A stretch of DNA of 64,000 bases, taken from contig DATGGU010000076.1 of the NCBI GenBank assembly GCA_035308365.1, positions 124,001-188,000 on the forward strand, given 5' to 3'. Source of the stretch: PALSA-505 sp035308365 (lineage in GTDB: Bacteria; Actinomycetota; Actinomycetes; Streptosporangiales; Streptosporangiaceae). Within the stretch, counting starts at the first letter, position 1. Every line of letters begins with the position of its first letter. The translations under genes were made by a program, and so were the position numbers. Below are positions 37,448 through 45,804 of the stretch, one piece after another. The notes under the pieces are model-generated. The model searched no databases. It worked only from the letters and a program-made list of their open reading frames with translations, and was not told the DNA's origin.

Positions 37448-37497
37448 ATGAGGCGGGCGCATGAAGTTGCCAAGGTGCGGGCTGCCGAGGGCGCGCT
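37249..37497. repeat. Five-unit tandem repeat of the nnr start region
   Basis: Units of 49, 50, 50, 50 and 51 bases start at 37249, 37298, 37348, 37398 and 37448. The last is codons 1-17 of nnr. Each unit carries ATGAGGCGGGC (AGA in unit 4), a copy of the first 12 or so codons, and a purine-rich GAGGG segment positioned as a Shine-Dalgarno for the next ATG. The period is not a multiple of three, and the ATGs overlap TGA stops of other frames. Confidence 0.9.
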
Positions 37498-39001
37498 GAT
37501 GGCCACGTTGCCAGAGGGTGCGCTGATGCGCCGGGCCGCGTTCGGGCTGGCGTCGGTGTGCGCGGGGCTGCTCGCCCAGCCCTACGGGGCACGGGTGGTG
37601 GTGCTGGCCGGGAGCGGCGACAACGGCGGTGACGCATTGTATGCCGGGGCGTTCCTGGCCCGGCGCGGTGCGCGGGTCCATGCGATCACGGCGGGCTCAC
37701 GGACGCACGTGGGCGGCGCCGGTGCGCTGCGGCAGGCCGGGGGGCGGCTGGCCGCTCCGGAGGACCGGGCGACGCCGGGGCTGATCCAGCGGGCAGATCT
37801 GATTATTGACGGGATGCTCGGCATCGGTGGCAAGGGTGGGCTGCGCGAGCCGCAGGCGTCGCTGGCGGCCCGGGCGGCCGGGTCGCGGGCGATCGTGGTC
37901 GCCGTCGACCTGCCCAGTGGCATCGATGCCGACACCGGGGAGCTGCCTGGCGCGGCGGTGCAGGCGGACGTCACGGTGACCTTCGGGACGTGGAAGCCCG
38001 GGCTGCTCGTCGACCCTGGGGCCGGGCAGGCGGGGATGACCGAGCTGGTCGACATCGGGCTCGCGCCGTATCTGGGCGCGCCCGACCTGGTGGCGCTGCA
38101 GTCGGCGGACGTCTCCCGGCTGCTCCCGCTTCCCTCGGCCGAGTCTGACAAGTACCGGCGCGGGGTGCTCGGCGTGGTCGCGGGCAGTGACCGGTTCACC
38201 GGCGCCGCCTGGCTCGCGGTCGGCGGCGGGATTCACGGCGGCGCCGGGATGATCAGGCTGGTGTCGGCCGAGGCCGCCGCCGGGGTGGTCAGGCAGCACT
38301 GGCCGGAGGCGGTCATCACCGTGGTGGGGACGGACGCGGAGCCCGCGGAGGCGGTGCAGACCGCGGGGCGGGTGCAGGCCTGGACGGCCGGGCCGGGGAT
38401 GGGCACGGATGAACGCGCGACGGGGTTGCTCCGTCAGGTGCTCGCCAGCGACGTGCCGGTGCTCGTGGACGCGGACGGGCTGACCCTGGTGGCCGCCGAG
38501 CCTGGCCTGCTGCGACGGGACGCGCCGACGCTGCTCACGCCGCACGCTGGCGAGCTGGCGCGGCTGCTCGGCGCGGACCGGGGTGACGTGGAGGCGCGGC
38601 GGCTGGAGCATGTGCGCAGGGCGGCCGATCAGCTCGGCGTGACCGTGTTGCTCAAGGGGTCCACGACCGTGATCGCCAGCCCGGAGAACGGGTCGCCGGT
38701 TCATATGAACCCGACGGGTACGCCGTGGCTGGCGACGGCAGGCAGCGGGGATGTCTTGTCCGGCCTGGCCGGTGCGCTGCTCGCTCAGGGGCTGAGTGCA
38801 GTGGACGCGGCCGCTGTCGGCGCCTACCTGCATGGGATGGCGGCCAGACTGGCCGCGACCGGCCAGGACGGAGCCCTGGAGCGGCACGTGCCGGTTCACA
38901 CGGATTCGGCCGCCGCGCCCATCGGTGCTTCCGATGTTGTGCGGGCATTGCCCGACGCCATCCGGGCCGTGCGGGACGTGGCCCGGCTGGGCGCGGATTG
39001 A
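37448..39001 (+). CDS. nnr: Bifunctional NAD(P)H-hydrate epimerase/dehydratase
   Basis: Metabolite-repair enzyme restoring damaged, hydrated NAD(P)H; 517 residues. The N-terminal YjeF-type epimerase domain (about 1-215) has GSGDNGGDALYAG and DLPSGIDADTG. The C-terminal ribokinase-like dehydratase domain (about 225-510) has GPGMGTDE, LLTPHAGELARLLG and NPTGTPWLATAGSGDVLSGL. ATG 37448 matches the family start (RAHEVAKVRAAEG...LMRRAAFGLA). The first 17 codons are the last unit of a tandem repeat. It is followed by alr, a common actinobacterial arrangement. Confidence 0.94.
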   Translation: MRRAHEVAKVRAAEGALMATLPEGALMRRAAFGLASVCAGLLAQPYGARVVVLAGSGDNGGDALYAGAFLARRGARVHAITAGSRTHVGGAGALRQAGGRLAAPEDRATPGLIQRADLIIDGMLGIGGKGGLREPQASLAARAAGSRAIVVAVDLPSGIDADTGELPGAAVQADVTVTFGTWKPGLLVDPGAGQAGMTELVDIGLAPYLGAPDLVALQSADVSRLLPLPSAESDKYRRGVLGVVAGSDRFTGAAWLAVGGGIHGGAGMIRLVSAEAAAGVVRQHWPEAVITVVGTDAEPAEAVQTAGRVQAWTAGPGMGTDERATGLLRQVLASDVPVLVDADGLTLVAAEPGLLRRDAPTLLTPHAGELARLLGADRGDVEARRLEHVRRAADQLGVTVLLKGSTTVIASPENGSPVHMNPTGTPWLATAGSGDVLSGLAGALLAQGLSAVDAAAVGAYLHGMAARLAATGQDGALERHVPVHTDSAAAPIGASDVVRALPDAIRAVRDVARLGAD

Positions 39002-39114
39002 GGCACAAGCCCGCACGTGGTGAGCGTTTATGCAGGTGGTCCCGGGCACCGTAAGGAAGTGCAAAACGTTACGGGCGGACCGGGGTGGTGGCTGTGGGCT
39101 GGCACACTGGCGTC

Positions 39115-40227
39115 GTGGATGTTACTGGCGAAGTCGTTATTGACACGGGCGTGATCAGGGAGAACACGGCCGCGCTGCGGGAGCGCGCCGGACCCGCGGA
39201 GGTTATGGCCGTGGTGAAGGCCGATGGGTACGGGCACGGGATGGTGGAGGCGGCCCGGGCGGCGCTGAGCGGGGGGGCCGGCTGGCTCGGGGTGACGACG
39301 GTGGGCGAGGCGGTCGCGCTGCGGGAGGCGGGGATCGGGGGGCGGGTGCTGTGCCTGCTGGACGATCCGGAGGCGAGGCATGGGGAGGCCATCTCGCGGA
39401 GGGTTGACCTGGGGGTGGGGTCGGGTGTGACGTTGCGGCGGGTCATCGCGGCAGCGCGGGAGGCTGGGCGGGCGGCCCGGGTGCACTTGAAGGCGGATAC
39501 CGGGATGTCGCGGGGCGGGGCCACTGCGGTGGACTGGCCGGGGCTGGTGGATGCGGCGCTGGCTGCGCAGGCGGAGGGGTGCCTGGAGGTCGTGGGGCTG
39601 TGGTCGCATATGGCCTGCGCGGACATGCCGGGGCATCCGTCGATCATGGCGCAGCTCAGCGCGTTCAGGGATGCGGTGGAGCTGGCCGAGAAGGCGGGGG
39701 TGCGGCCGGAGGTCCGGCATCTGGCCAATACGCCGGCCACGCTGACGCTGCCCGAGACGTGGTTCGATCTGGTGCGGCCTGGCGGGGGGATCTACGGGCT
39801 GTGCACACTGCCGGGTGGGCCGCCGGAGTGGCTGCGCGGGGCGATGACGGCGCGGACCCGGCTCGTGCAGGTGAAGCGGGTGCCGGCCGGGTCGGGAGTG
39901 TCCTATGGGCATCGGTACACGACGGCGCGGGAGACCACGCTGGGGCTGGTACCGGTGGGGTATTCGGAGGGGCTGCCACGGGCGGCGTCGGGGCGGGCGC
40001 AGGTGTTCACCGGGGGGCGGCGGTGGGGGATCGCGGGCACGGTGTGCATGAACCAGTTCGTGATCGACCTGGGTGACGCACCGGCCGGGACCGGGGACGA
40101 GGTGACACTTTTCGGGCCCGGTGACGACGGCGAGCCGACCGCGCAGGAGTGGGCCGAGGCGCTCGGGACCATTTCTTATGAGATCGTTACCGGATTCGGT
40201 TGCCGGTGGCCCAAAAGCTACCGTTGA
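39115..40227 (+). CDS. alr: Alanine racemase
   Basis: PLP enzyme making D-alanine for peptidoglycan. The PLP lysine lies in VVKADGYGHG (Lys35 from this start), and the catalytic tyrosine lies in GSGVSYGHRYTT. I start at GTG 39115 (370 residues), which gives the usual distance to the lysine. GTG 39085 would add ten residues of unlikely sequence. Neither has a clear Shine-Dalgarno, so a leaderless transcript is possible. Codon use is rich in GGGG runs. Confidence 0.9.
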   Translation: MDVTGEVVIDTGVIRENTAALRERAGPAEVMAVVKADGYGHGMVEAARAALSGGAGWLGVTTVGEAVALREAGIGGRVLCLLDDPEARHGEAISRRVDLGVGSGVTLRRVIAAAREAGRAARVHLKADTGMSRGGATAVDWPGLVDAALAAQAEGCLEVVGLWSHMACADMPGHPSIMAQLSAFRDAVELAEKAGVRPEVRHLANTPATLTLPETWFDLVRPGGGIYGLCTLPGGPPEWLRGAMTARTRLVQVKRVPAGSGVSYGHRYTTARETTLGLVPVGYSEGLPRAASGRAQVFTGGRRWGIAGTVCMNQFVIDLGDAPAGTGDEVTLFGPGDDGEPTAQEWAEALGTISYEIVTGFGCRWPKSYR

Positions 40228-40318
40228 GTAACTACATGGCGTTTGGGTAGTGACCCTGCCCGTGACAGTGCCATGGACGGAAGAAGAGCAGGCAGAGCAA
40301 GACTGGTCGGGAGAATAG

Positions 40319-41446
40319 ATGGCCAACTGGCGGCGGGTCACCGGGATTACCGGGATCGCCGTGGGGGCCGCCGCGGCCGGGGTTGGCGCCGTGGTGGCTG
40401 CCGAACGGCTCGCGGCGAACCGGCTCCGGCTGTCCCCCGACCCAGCGGCCGGTGAGCCGCTTGGCGAGTTGCGCGGGCGTGAGTTCGTCGTCCTCGCACC
40501 GGACGGGGTGCCGCTGCACGTCGAGGTCAATGGCTCGGACGACGCGCCGGTCACGATCGTGTTCTGCCACGGATACGCGCTGCACCAGGACTGCTGGCAC
40601 TATCAGCGCCGCGACCTGGCCGCGGCGGCGCGGCTGGTGTTCTGGGACCAGCGCGGGCATGGCCGCTCCGGCCGGGCAGCCGCCGGGCCGCCGGTCAGCG
40701 TGAACCAGACCGGCGATGACCTGCACGCCGTGCTGCAGGCGGTGGCGCCGGGGAACACGCGCGTCATACTGGCCGGCCACTCCATGGGCGGCATGACGAT
40801 CATGGCGCTGGCCGGCGGGCATCCCGGGCTGTTCGGGTCCAAGATCGTCGGCGCGGTGCTGATCGCGACCACGGCGTCCGGGCTGAGCAGCCCGGACGGC
40901 CTGGTGCCCTGGCTGCCCGGGCCGGCCAGGATGTTCCTGCAGCGGATCGCGCCGGCCCTGCTGCGCGGCGCCTCGGTGGGGCGGGCGGCGGCCCTGGTGG
41001 AGAGTGGCAGGCTGATGTCCAGGGAGCTCGAGCTGATGGCCACCAGGTTCCTGGCATTCGGCGATCCGCAGGCCAGCCTGACCCAGACCGAGTTCCTCGA
41101 GCGGATGATCCGGGACGCGCCGGTCGGCGTCATCTCCGAGTTCTACACCGCGCTGCTCGGCTGCGACCAGCGTGAGGTGCTCGACGTGCTCGGCAGGATA
41201 CCGGTGACGGTGGTGGCCGCCGACCGGGACCGGCTGATCCCGCCGAAGCTGAGCGTGGAACTGGCCGAGACGATCCCGGGAGCGCGGCTCGCCATGGTTC
41301 CCGGGGCCGGGCACGCGGTGATGATGGAGCGCCCCGACGTGGTCAACGACGTGATCCTCGGCATGCTGAGCGAGGCTGCGCGCAGGCGGCCGCCGCGCAG
41401 GCTGGGGCGGCGGCGCCGTGAGAAAGGTGAGCAGGGAGTTGCCTGA
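40319..41446 (+). CDS. Alpha/beta hydrolase
   Basis: 375 residues. An N-terminal hydrophobic segment (about 9-30) may anchor or export it. The alpha/beta hydrolase fold has the nucleophile elbow GHSMGG (Ser155), an oxyanion-type HGYALHQDCWHYQ, a candidate Asp in AADRDRL and His in GAGHAVM. The C-terminus is very basic. The substrate is unknown. Its position between alr and tsaE is shared with many actinobacteria. The last 29 bases overlap tsaE. Confidence 0.88.
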   Translation: MANWRRVTGITGIAVGAAAAGVGAVVAAERLAANRLRLSPDPAAGEPLGELRGREFVVLAPDGVPLHVEVNGSDDAPVTIVFCHGYALHQDCWHYQRRDLAAAARLVFWDQRGHGRSGRAAAGPPVSVNQTGDDLHAVLQAVAPGNTRVILAGHSMGGMTIMALAGGHPGLFGSKIVGAVLIATTASGLSSPDGLVPWLPGPARMFLQRIAPALLRGASVGRAAALVESGRLMSRELELMATRFLAFGDPQASLTQTEFLERMIRDAPVGVISEFYTALLGCDQREVLDVLGRIPVTVVAADRDRLIPPKLSVELAETIPGARLAMVPGAGHAVMMERPDVVNDVILGMLSEAARRRPPRRLGRRRREKGEQGVA

Positions 41447-41951
41447 ACGGATCGAGGTGGCGACCGCGGCCGGGATGCGGGCGCTCGGGCGGTGCCTGGC
41501 CGGCCAGTTGCGGGCCGGTGACCTGGTACTGCTCACCGGGCCGCTGGGGGCGGGCAAGACCACCATGGTGCAGGGGCTGGGCGAGGCGCTAGGCGTGCGC
41601 GGCCGGGTCACCTCACCGACGTTCGTCATCGCCCGGGTGCACCCTTCGCTGCACGACGGGCCCGCGCTGGTCCATGTGGACGCCTACCGGCTCGGCGGGC
41701 TGGCCGAGGTGGACGACCTCGATCTCGACCTGGCCGGGTCGGTGACCGTGGTGGAGTGGGGCGAGGGGATGGCCGAAGGGCTGTCCGCCGACCGGCTGGA
41801 AATCACCATCGGCTTCGGCGAGGACGGTCCCGGCTGCGCTGAGCCGGGGGGCGATGAGCCGCGGACGGTGCTCATCCGGCGGGTGGGCGCGCGCTGGGCA
41901 GAGGCGGCCAGTTGTGACGTCGTGCAAACGCCGGGTGCCGGGCATGCGTAA
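41418..41951 (+). CDS. tsaE: tRNA t6A biosynthesis ATPase TsaE
   Basis: ATPase of the complex that makes N6-threonylcarbamoyladenosine at tRNA position 37; 177 residues. Walker A is GPLGAGKTT. RVTSPTFVI and VHVDAYRL are family signatures. GTG start within the preceding gene. Its partners tsaB and tsaD lie 2.7 kb downstream, separated by two unrelated genes. Confidence 0.94.
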   Translation: MRKVSRELPERIEVATAAGMRALGRCLAGQLRAGDLVLLTGPLGAGKTTMVQGLGEALGVRGRVTSPTFVIARVHPSLHDGPALVHVDAYRLGGLAEVDDLDLDLAGSVTVVEWGEGMAEGLSADRLEITIGFGEDGPGCAEPGGDEPRTVLIRRVGARWAEAASCDVVQTPGAGHA

Positions 41952-42099
41952 AATCCGTGTGTCCGGACCTACCGGGCGGCCGGAGCCTCTATAGTTCCGG
42001 CTGTTCCCATCATCCGGCTGTCCCAGGCCGCCGCCGAGCGCGTTGCGGCCGTGGCCGTGCCGCCGCCGCGGTGCGGATCTCTCACTCCGGAGGCGTGCG

Positions 42100-43101
42100 G
42101 TGGCTCAGCAGGGTTCAGGCCCCCCTCGATCCGGGCGGGCGCCTGCGCCGCGGGCGGGCGGCCGGCGAGGTTACTTTCCTGAGGTTCCGGAGGAGCCGGG
42201 ACAGGACGAGGACTACCCGTCGTGGGTGATCCCGGACTCCATGCGCTCGCCCCGGCGCGCCGCTCCGCAGCGCCCGTCCGATCCCCGCCGGCCCGCGCCC
42301 CAGGATGACCCCTCGCAACTGGAACGCCAGGAAGGCCAGGGCTGGCCGCCCGTGCGGGACCCTGCCGGCGGCCGCCGGCGGCGCGGTTCCGGGCGTGCGC
42401 AGGCTACCCGTGCCCGGCGGACGAAGCGCCGGGTGGTCGTGTGGGGTGGCCTCGGGGCTGCGGCCGCGGCTATCGCCGCTCTCGTCGTCTTCCTGGTCTC
42501 CGGTGGCTCCGCGCCGGGCAACGCGGGAAACGACGGCTTCATCACCAGTTACCAGCGGGGCGAGCTCAAGTCCGTGCCCAGCACCTGTGACTCGGTCTCC
42601 ACCGGGACGCTGGGCCAGTACCTGCCGGGCAAGCTGGCGCAGGCTGTGCTGCCGGGGCTCGGCGGCAGTTCGGGCAACCAGTGCGCCTGGACGCTCGACC
42701 ACAAGCCCATGTACCGGCTGCTCCAGGTGAGCGCGACTGCCTATGCGCCGAGCGGCCTGGCCTTCGGGAACGGCAGCGCGACCTCGGCCGCCGAGGACGC
42801 CTACGGTCAGGCCCTGCAGGCCCAACTGCATCCGCCACGCGGCACCCATCAGCCCAGGGCTCAGGTGACGACCCTGTCCGGGCTCGGCACGGCGGCGTTC
42901 AGCGGGTTCCAGGTGATCACCGTCGGTGGCGACAGGACCGACCGGGTCACCCTGGTGGTCAGGTTCCGCAACGTGATCATCGCCGTGCAGTTCAGCGGTC
43001 TCGACCACGCCAGGCAGGGTGGCTACGGGCCGGTCTCGCCCAGCCTGCTGCAGGCCGGAGCGGTCGCCGCGGCGAAGGACGTGCTGGCGAAGATCTCCTG
43101 A
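42100..43101 (+). CDS. Anchored extracytoplasmic protein, DUF3558-like
   Basis: 333 residues. A disordered proline/arginine-rich cytoplasmic N-terminus (1-120) ends in RARRTKRRVVVWG, followed by one membrane helix and an extracellular domain. Two cysteines (STCDSV and NQCAWTL), about 30 residues apart, and the surrounding pattern resemble the DUF3558 lipoprotein family, but there is no lipobox. GTG 42100 has GGAGG in register. Inserted between tsaE and tsaB. Function unknown. Confidence 0.75.
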   Translation: MAQQGSGPPRSGRAPAPRAGGRRGYFPEVPEEPGQDEDYPSWVIPDSMRSPRRAAPQRPSDPRRPAPQDDPSQLERQEGQGWPPVRDPAGGRRRRGSGRAQATRARRTKRRVVVWGGLGAAAAAIAALVVFLVSGGSAPGNAGNDGFITSYQRGELKSVPSTCDSVSTGTLGQYLPGKLAQAVLPGLGGSSGNQCAWTLDHKPMYRLLQVSATAYAPSGLAFGNGSATSAAEDAYGQALQAQLHPPRGTHQPRAQVTTLSGLGTAAFSGFQVITVGGDRTDRVTLVVRFRNVIIAVQFSGLDHARQGGYGPVSPSLLQAGAVAAAKDVLAKIS

Positions 43102-43266
43102 GCACCCTGCTCACGGCGGATATGCCGGGCCTGTAACGGATTGCCCGGCTTTATCATTCCGGATTCTTCACACCGTTACTAAATTGTTACCTCTTCGTCT
43201 CGCTTACTCGGCGCTATTGTCGGTAACTGACGATTTGGGGAGCGGTTTCCGGAAAGGAGTGACAAG

Positions 43267-44256
43267 TTGAACCGACCCAATTCGACTCCCTCACAACGAA
43301 GTGCTGGGCGTCGGCTGACCCTGGCCTGTGCTGCTGCCGCCCTGCTGGCAGGTGCGATGGCGGGCGCCGGCCCGGCTCAGGCGGCCAGCCATCCGGCCCC
43401 GCGGTCGTGCGGTGTCAGCGCGGTGGTGCACCTGCACGGCAAGGTGTTCCACGTTCACATGTCCGGCCGGTTCGGCGTCGTCCCGATGAGGGGTCACTCG
43501 GCGCGGGTGAACCAGCCCTTCGGATCCTGCCGTTCGGGTTCCGTGAACCCGGCGGTGTCCGGCGTGCTGAACTATCAAGGTGGCGCGGTCGCCACCAACC
43601 CGGTTGTCTACCTGGACTTCTGGGGCAGCCAGTGGGACAGCGACCCAAACGGGGTCGAGAGTTACATGCAGAGTCTCTTCAGTGGCCTGGGGGACTCTAG
43701 TGACACCTGGTCCACGACGATGTCGCAGTACACCGATGGCAACGGCAACCCGATCACGTTCAGCGGTTCGGTGCTGGGCGGGACCTGGGTTGACGACTCG
43801 GCACCCGCGCCGCAGTCGGCATCCCAGGCCGACCTCGCCGCCGAAGCCCAGAACGCCGCGTCCGTCTTCGGCGTTTCCGGCCCGAACGTGGACATCTTCG
43901 TGCTGAGCCCGAGCGGCACCAACCCGGACGGGTTCCCCAACACCGGGTTCTGTGCCTGGCACGACTGGAACGGGACCAGCGCCTACACCAACATGCCCTA
44001 CGTGCTGGACGCAGGTTCCGGCTGCGGCGCCAACTCCGTGCAGAACCAGCTCGACGGGTTCAGCATCGTCGGCGGGCACGAGTACGCCGAGGCGGTGACC
44101 GATCCGGTGCCACCGCAGGGTTGGTACGACACGACCGACAACGAGGAGATCGGTGACCTCTGCGCCTGGCAGAACCTGCAGGCCATCTCCTTCGACACCG
44201 GCACGTTCGCCATGCAGCCGCTGTGGAGTGACAACGACAACGGCTGCATCCAGTAG
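43267..44256 (+). CDS. Secreted protein with HEYAE motif (EXORDIUM/PHI-1-like)
   Basis: 329 residues. The signal peptide is basic then hydrophobic (LTLACAAAALLAGAMAGAG), with likely cleavage after AQA near residue 38. The mature part has GGHEYAEAVTDP followed by EEIGDLCAW, a His-Glu arrangement seen in bacterial relatives of plant phosphate-induced/EXORDIUM proteins, and several cysteines. A metal-dependent activity is possible but unproven. The TTG start is supported by GAAAGGAG upstream. A strong terminator follows. Confidence 0.8.
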   Translation: MNRPNSTPSQRSAGRRLTLACAAAALLAGAMAGAGPAQAASHPAPRSCGVSAVVHLHGKVFHVHMSGRFGVVPMRGHSARVNQPFGSCRSGSVNPAVSGVLNYQGGAVATNPVVYLDFWGSQWDSDPNGVESYMQSLFSGLGDSSDTWSTTMSQYTDGNGNPITFSGSVLGGTWVDDSAPAPQSASQADLAAEAQNAASVFGVSGPNVDIFVLSPSGTNPDGFPNTGFCAWHDWNGTSAYTNMPYVLDAGSGCGANSVQNQLDGFSIVGGHEYAEAVTDPVPPQGWYDTTDNEEIGDLCAWQNLQAISFDTGTFAMQPLWSDNDNGCIQ

Positions 44257-44269
44257 CCAGCACCAGCAC

Positions 44270-44309
44270 AGGCGCCCGGCCGGAGCCCCGCTTCTCCGGC
44301 CGGGCGCCT
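44270..44309 (+). terminator. Terminator after the secreted protein
   Basis: Perfect 16-bp stem (AGGCGCCCGGCCGGAG, 44270-44285, with 44294-44309) and an 8-base loop, 13 bases after the stop. Confidence 0.85.
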
Positions 44310-44472
44310 GCTGTGTGAACTCTTGACGGTGGCGCCGCCGGAGTAACAACCGGCACCATTGAGGCTAGATTTGGAATGTCATTCCATATGACGGAAAACC
44401 GTAAATCCCCTGACGAGCCCCGGATGTGGTTACCGAGCCCGAACAGGCGGAGCGTGCGGCCGGCCGCGCGGC

Positions 44473-44586
44473 GTGCACGACCTGATCATTGCCGCCCACG
44501 CTCTGCAAACCGACCGGATCATCCTCACCTTCGATGCGAATGCCCGCTTCGGCGACCTTCCCGGCGTCAGCGCAACCGAGCTCTGA
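44473..44586 (+). pseudogene. Remnant of a VapC-type PIN-domain toxin
   Basis: Reading from GTG 44473 gives 37 residues, VHDLIIAAHALQTDRIILTF followed by DANARFGDLPGV..., then TGA. This is the characteristic C-terminal quarter of VapC ribonucleases, including the Asp of HDLIIAAHA and the Asp of the TFDANARF segment. The upstream catalytic part is absent in all three frames. The palindrome at 44373-44385 could be a leftover VapB operator. Probably non-functional. Confidence 0.6.
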
Positions 44587-44630
44587 GCATGGCCTGCCTG
44601 ACTCTGGCCAGGCTGCCCCGCTGTATCACC

Positions 44631-44636
44631 TACGCT
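44631..44636 (+). promoter_or_regulatory. -10 box for a leaderless tsaB transcript
   Basis: TACGCT ends eight bases before the GTG of tsaB, and no Shine-Dalgarno is present. This spacing places the transcription start at or next to the start codon. No clear -35 was found. Confidence 0.4.
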
Positions 44637-44644
44637 GGTCAACC

Positions 44645-45298
44645 GTGCTACTGCTTGCGTTCGACACCGCGACACCGGCCATCACGGCTGCTGTGTACGA
44701 CGGCGAGCGTGTCCTTGCCGAATCCACCATTCTGGACGCCCGGCGCCATGGCGAGCTGCTCATGCCGTCCATCACCGGCGTGCTCGGCCAGGCCGGGGCG
44801 GCCATGCAGGACGTGACCGCCGTAGTGACCGGCACCGGTCCCGGGCCGTATACGGGGCTGCGGGTCGGCGTGGTCACCGCCCGGGTGCTCGGCACCGCGC
44901 TGGATGTGCCTGTGTACGGGGTGTGCACGCTCGACGCTATCGCCCGGGCGGCGCTCGCCGCTGCGGCCGGCCGGGAGTTCCTCGTCGCGACCGACGCCCG
45001 GCGCAAGGAGGTCTACTGGGCGCGGTATACCGGCGACGGCCAGCGGATCGGCGGTCCGGCGGCCGGCCCTCCGGCTGGGCTGGGCACGGCCGGGCCGGTG
45101 GCTGGCGAGGGTCCCTGGCTTTATCCCGCTGATTTCGGTGAGCCGATCGAGCCTCGCTATCCGTCCGCGTCATGGCTGGCAATTTTGACAAAGGAACGGA
45201 TGCAGGCTGGCCAGTCGCTCGGCCCGGCCGAGCCGCAGTATCTGCGCAGACCCGACGCCCAGGTACCCGGGCCGCCGAAGCGGGTGTCGGCGGCGTGA
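44645..45298 (+). CDS. tsaB: tRNA t6A biosynthesis protein TsaB
   Basis: Scaffold partner of TsaD in t6A synthesis; 217 residues, ASKHA fold. It begins LLLAFDTATPAITAAVYDG and contains GTGPGPYTGLRVGVVTAR. GTG 44645, probably leaderless. The GTGA overlap with rimI shows coupled translation. Confidence 0.94.
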   Translation: MLLLAFDTATPAITAAVYDGERVLAESTILDARRHGELLMPSITGVLGQAGAAMQDVTAVVTGTGPGPYTGLRVGVVTARVLGTALDVPVYGVCTLDAIARAALAAAAGREFLVATDARRKEVYWARYTGDGQRIGGPAAGPPAGLGTAGPVAGEGPWLYPADFGEPIEPRYPSASWLAILTKERMQAGQSLGPAEPQYLRRPDAQVPGPPKRVSAA

Positions 45299-45804
45299 CC
45301 GTCACATTGCGCCCCCTGACCGAGGGTGACCTGCCGGCCGTGCTCGTCCTCGAACGGGAGCTTTTTGCCGAGGACGCCTGGACCAGGGAGATGTTCGCCG
45401 CCGAGATCGCCGGCCCGGCCAAGGGCCGGTTCTACCTGGTGGCCGAGGACGACGGCCAGGTCGTCGGGTACACGGGCCTGCTCGCGCCGGCCGGCCGGCG
45501 GCCCGGTGGAAGCCAGGCCGACGTGCTCACGATGGCGGTCGCCACCGCCCACTGGGGCCGGGGTATCGGGTCGGCGCTGCTCGACGCGCTGCTGGCCGAG
45601 GCGGCCAACCGGGGTTGTGTCGAGGTATTCCTCGAAGTCAGGGTGGACAACCCCCGGGCACAGGGGCTCTACGCCAAGTATGGATTCAGCCAGATCGGGC
45701 TGCGGCGCGGCTACTACCAGCCGAGTGGCACGGATGCGATCGTGATGCGCAAGCCTATTGACTCCGCGGCTTCGTCACCTGCTTCTCGGGAGGGACGGGC
45801 ATGA
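45295..45804 (+). CDS. rimI: Ribosomal-protein-alanine N-acetyltransferase
   Basis: GNAT acetyltransferase for the N-terminus of S18 (169 residues). The acetyl-CoA loop is WGRGIGSALLDALL, and VEVFLEVRVDNPRAQGLYAK is the family signature. GTG at 45295 overlaps the tsaB stop by four bases; its own stop overlaps the tsaD start. The tsaB-rimI-tsaD order is conserved in actinobacteria. Confidence 0.94.
   Translation: MTVTLRPLTEGDLPAVLVLERELFAEDAWTREMFAAEIAGPAKGRFYLVAEDDGQVVGYTGLLAPAGRRPGGSQADVLTMAVATAHWGRGIGSALLDALLAEAANRGCVEVFLEVRVDNPRAQGLYAKYGFSQIGLRRGYYQPSGTDAIVMRKPIDSAASSPASREGRA

Larger units (their letters stand above)
44257..44644 (+). other. Spacer before tsaB (388 bp)
   Basis: Holds the terminator, a short palindrome GGAATG-T-CATTCC (44373-44385) overlapped by GTCAT...ATGAC, a decayed VapC-type toxin tail (44473-44586) and a -10 box for tsaB. 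Confidence 0.6.

Noticed and set aside
37249..37497. CRISPR-like array
   Set aside because: The repeats are directly tandem without unique spacers and contain the nnr start codon region. There are no cas genes.
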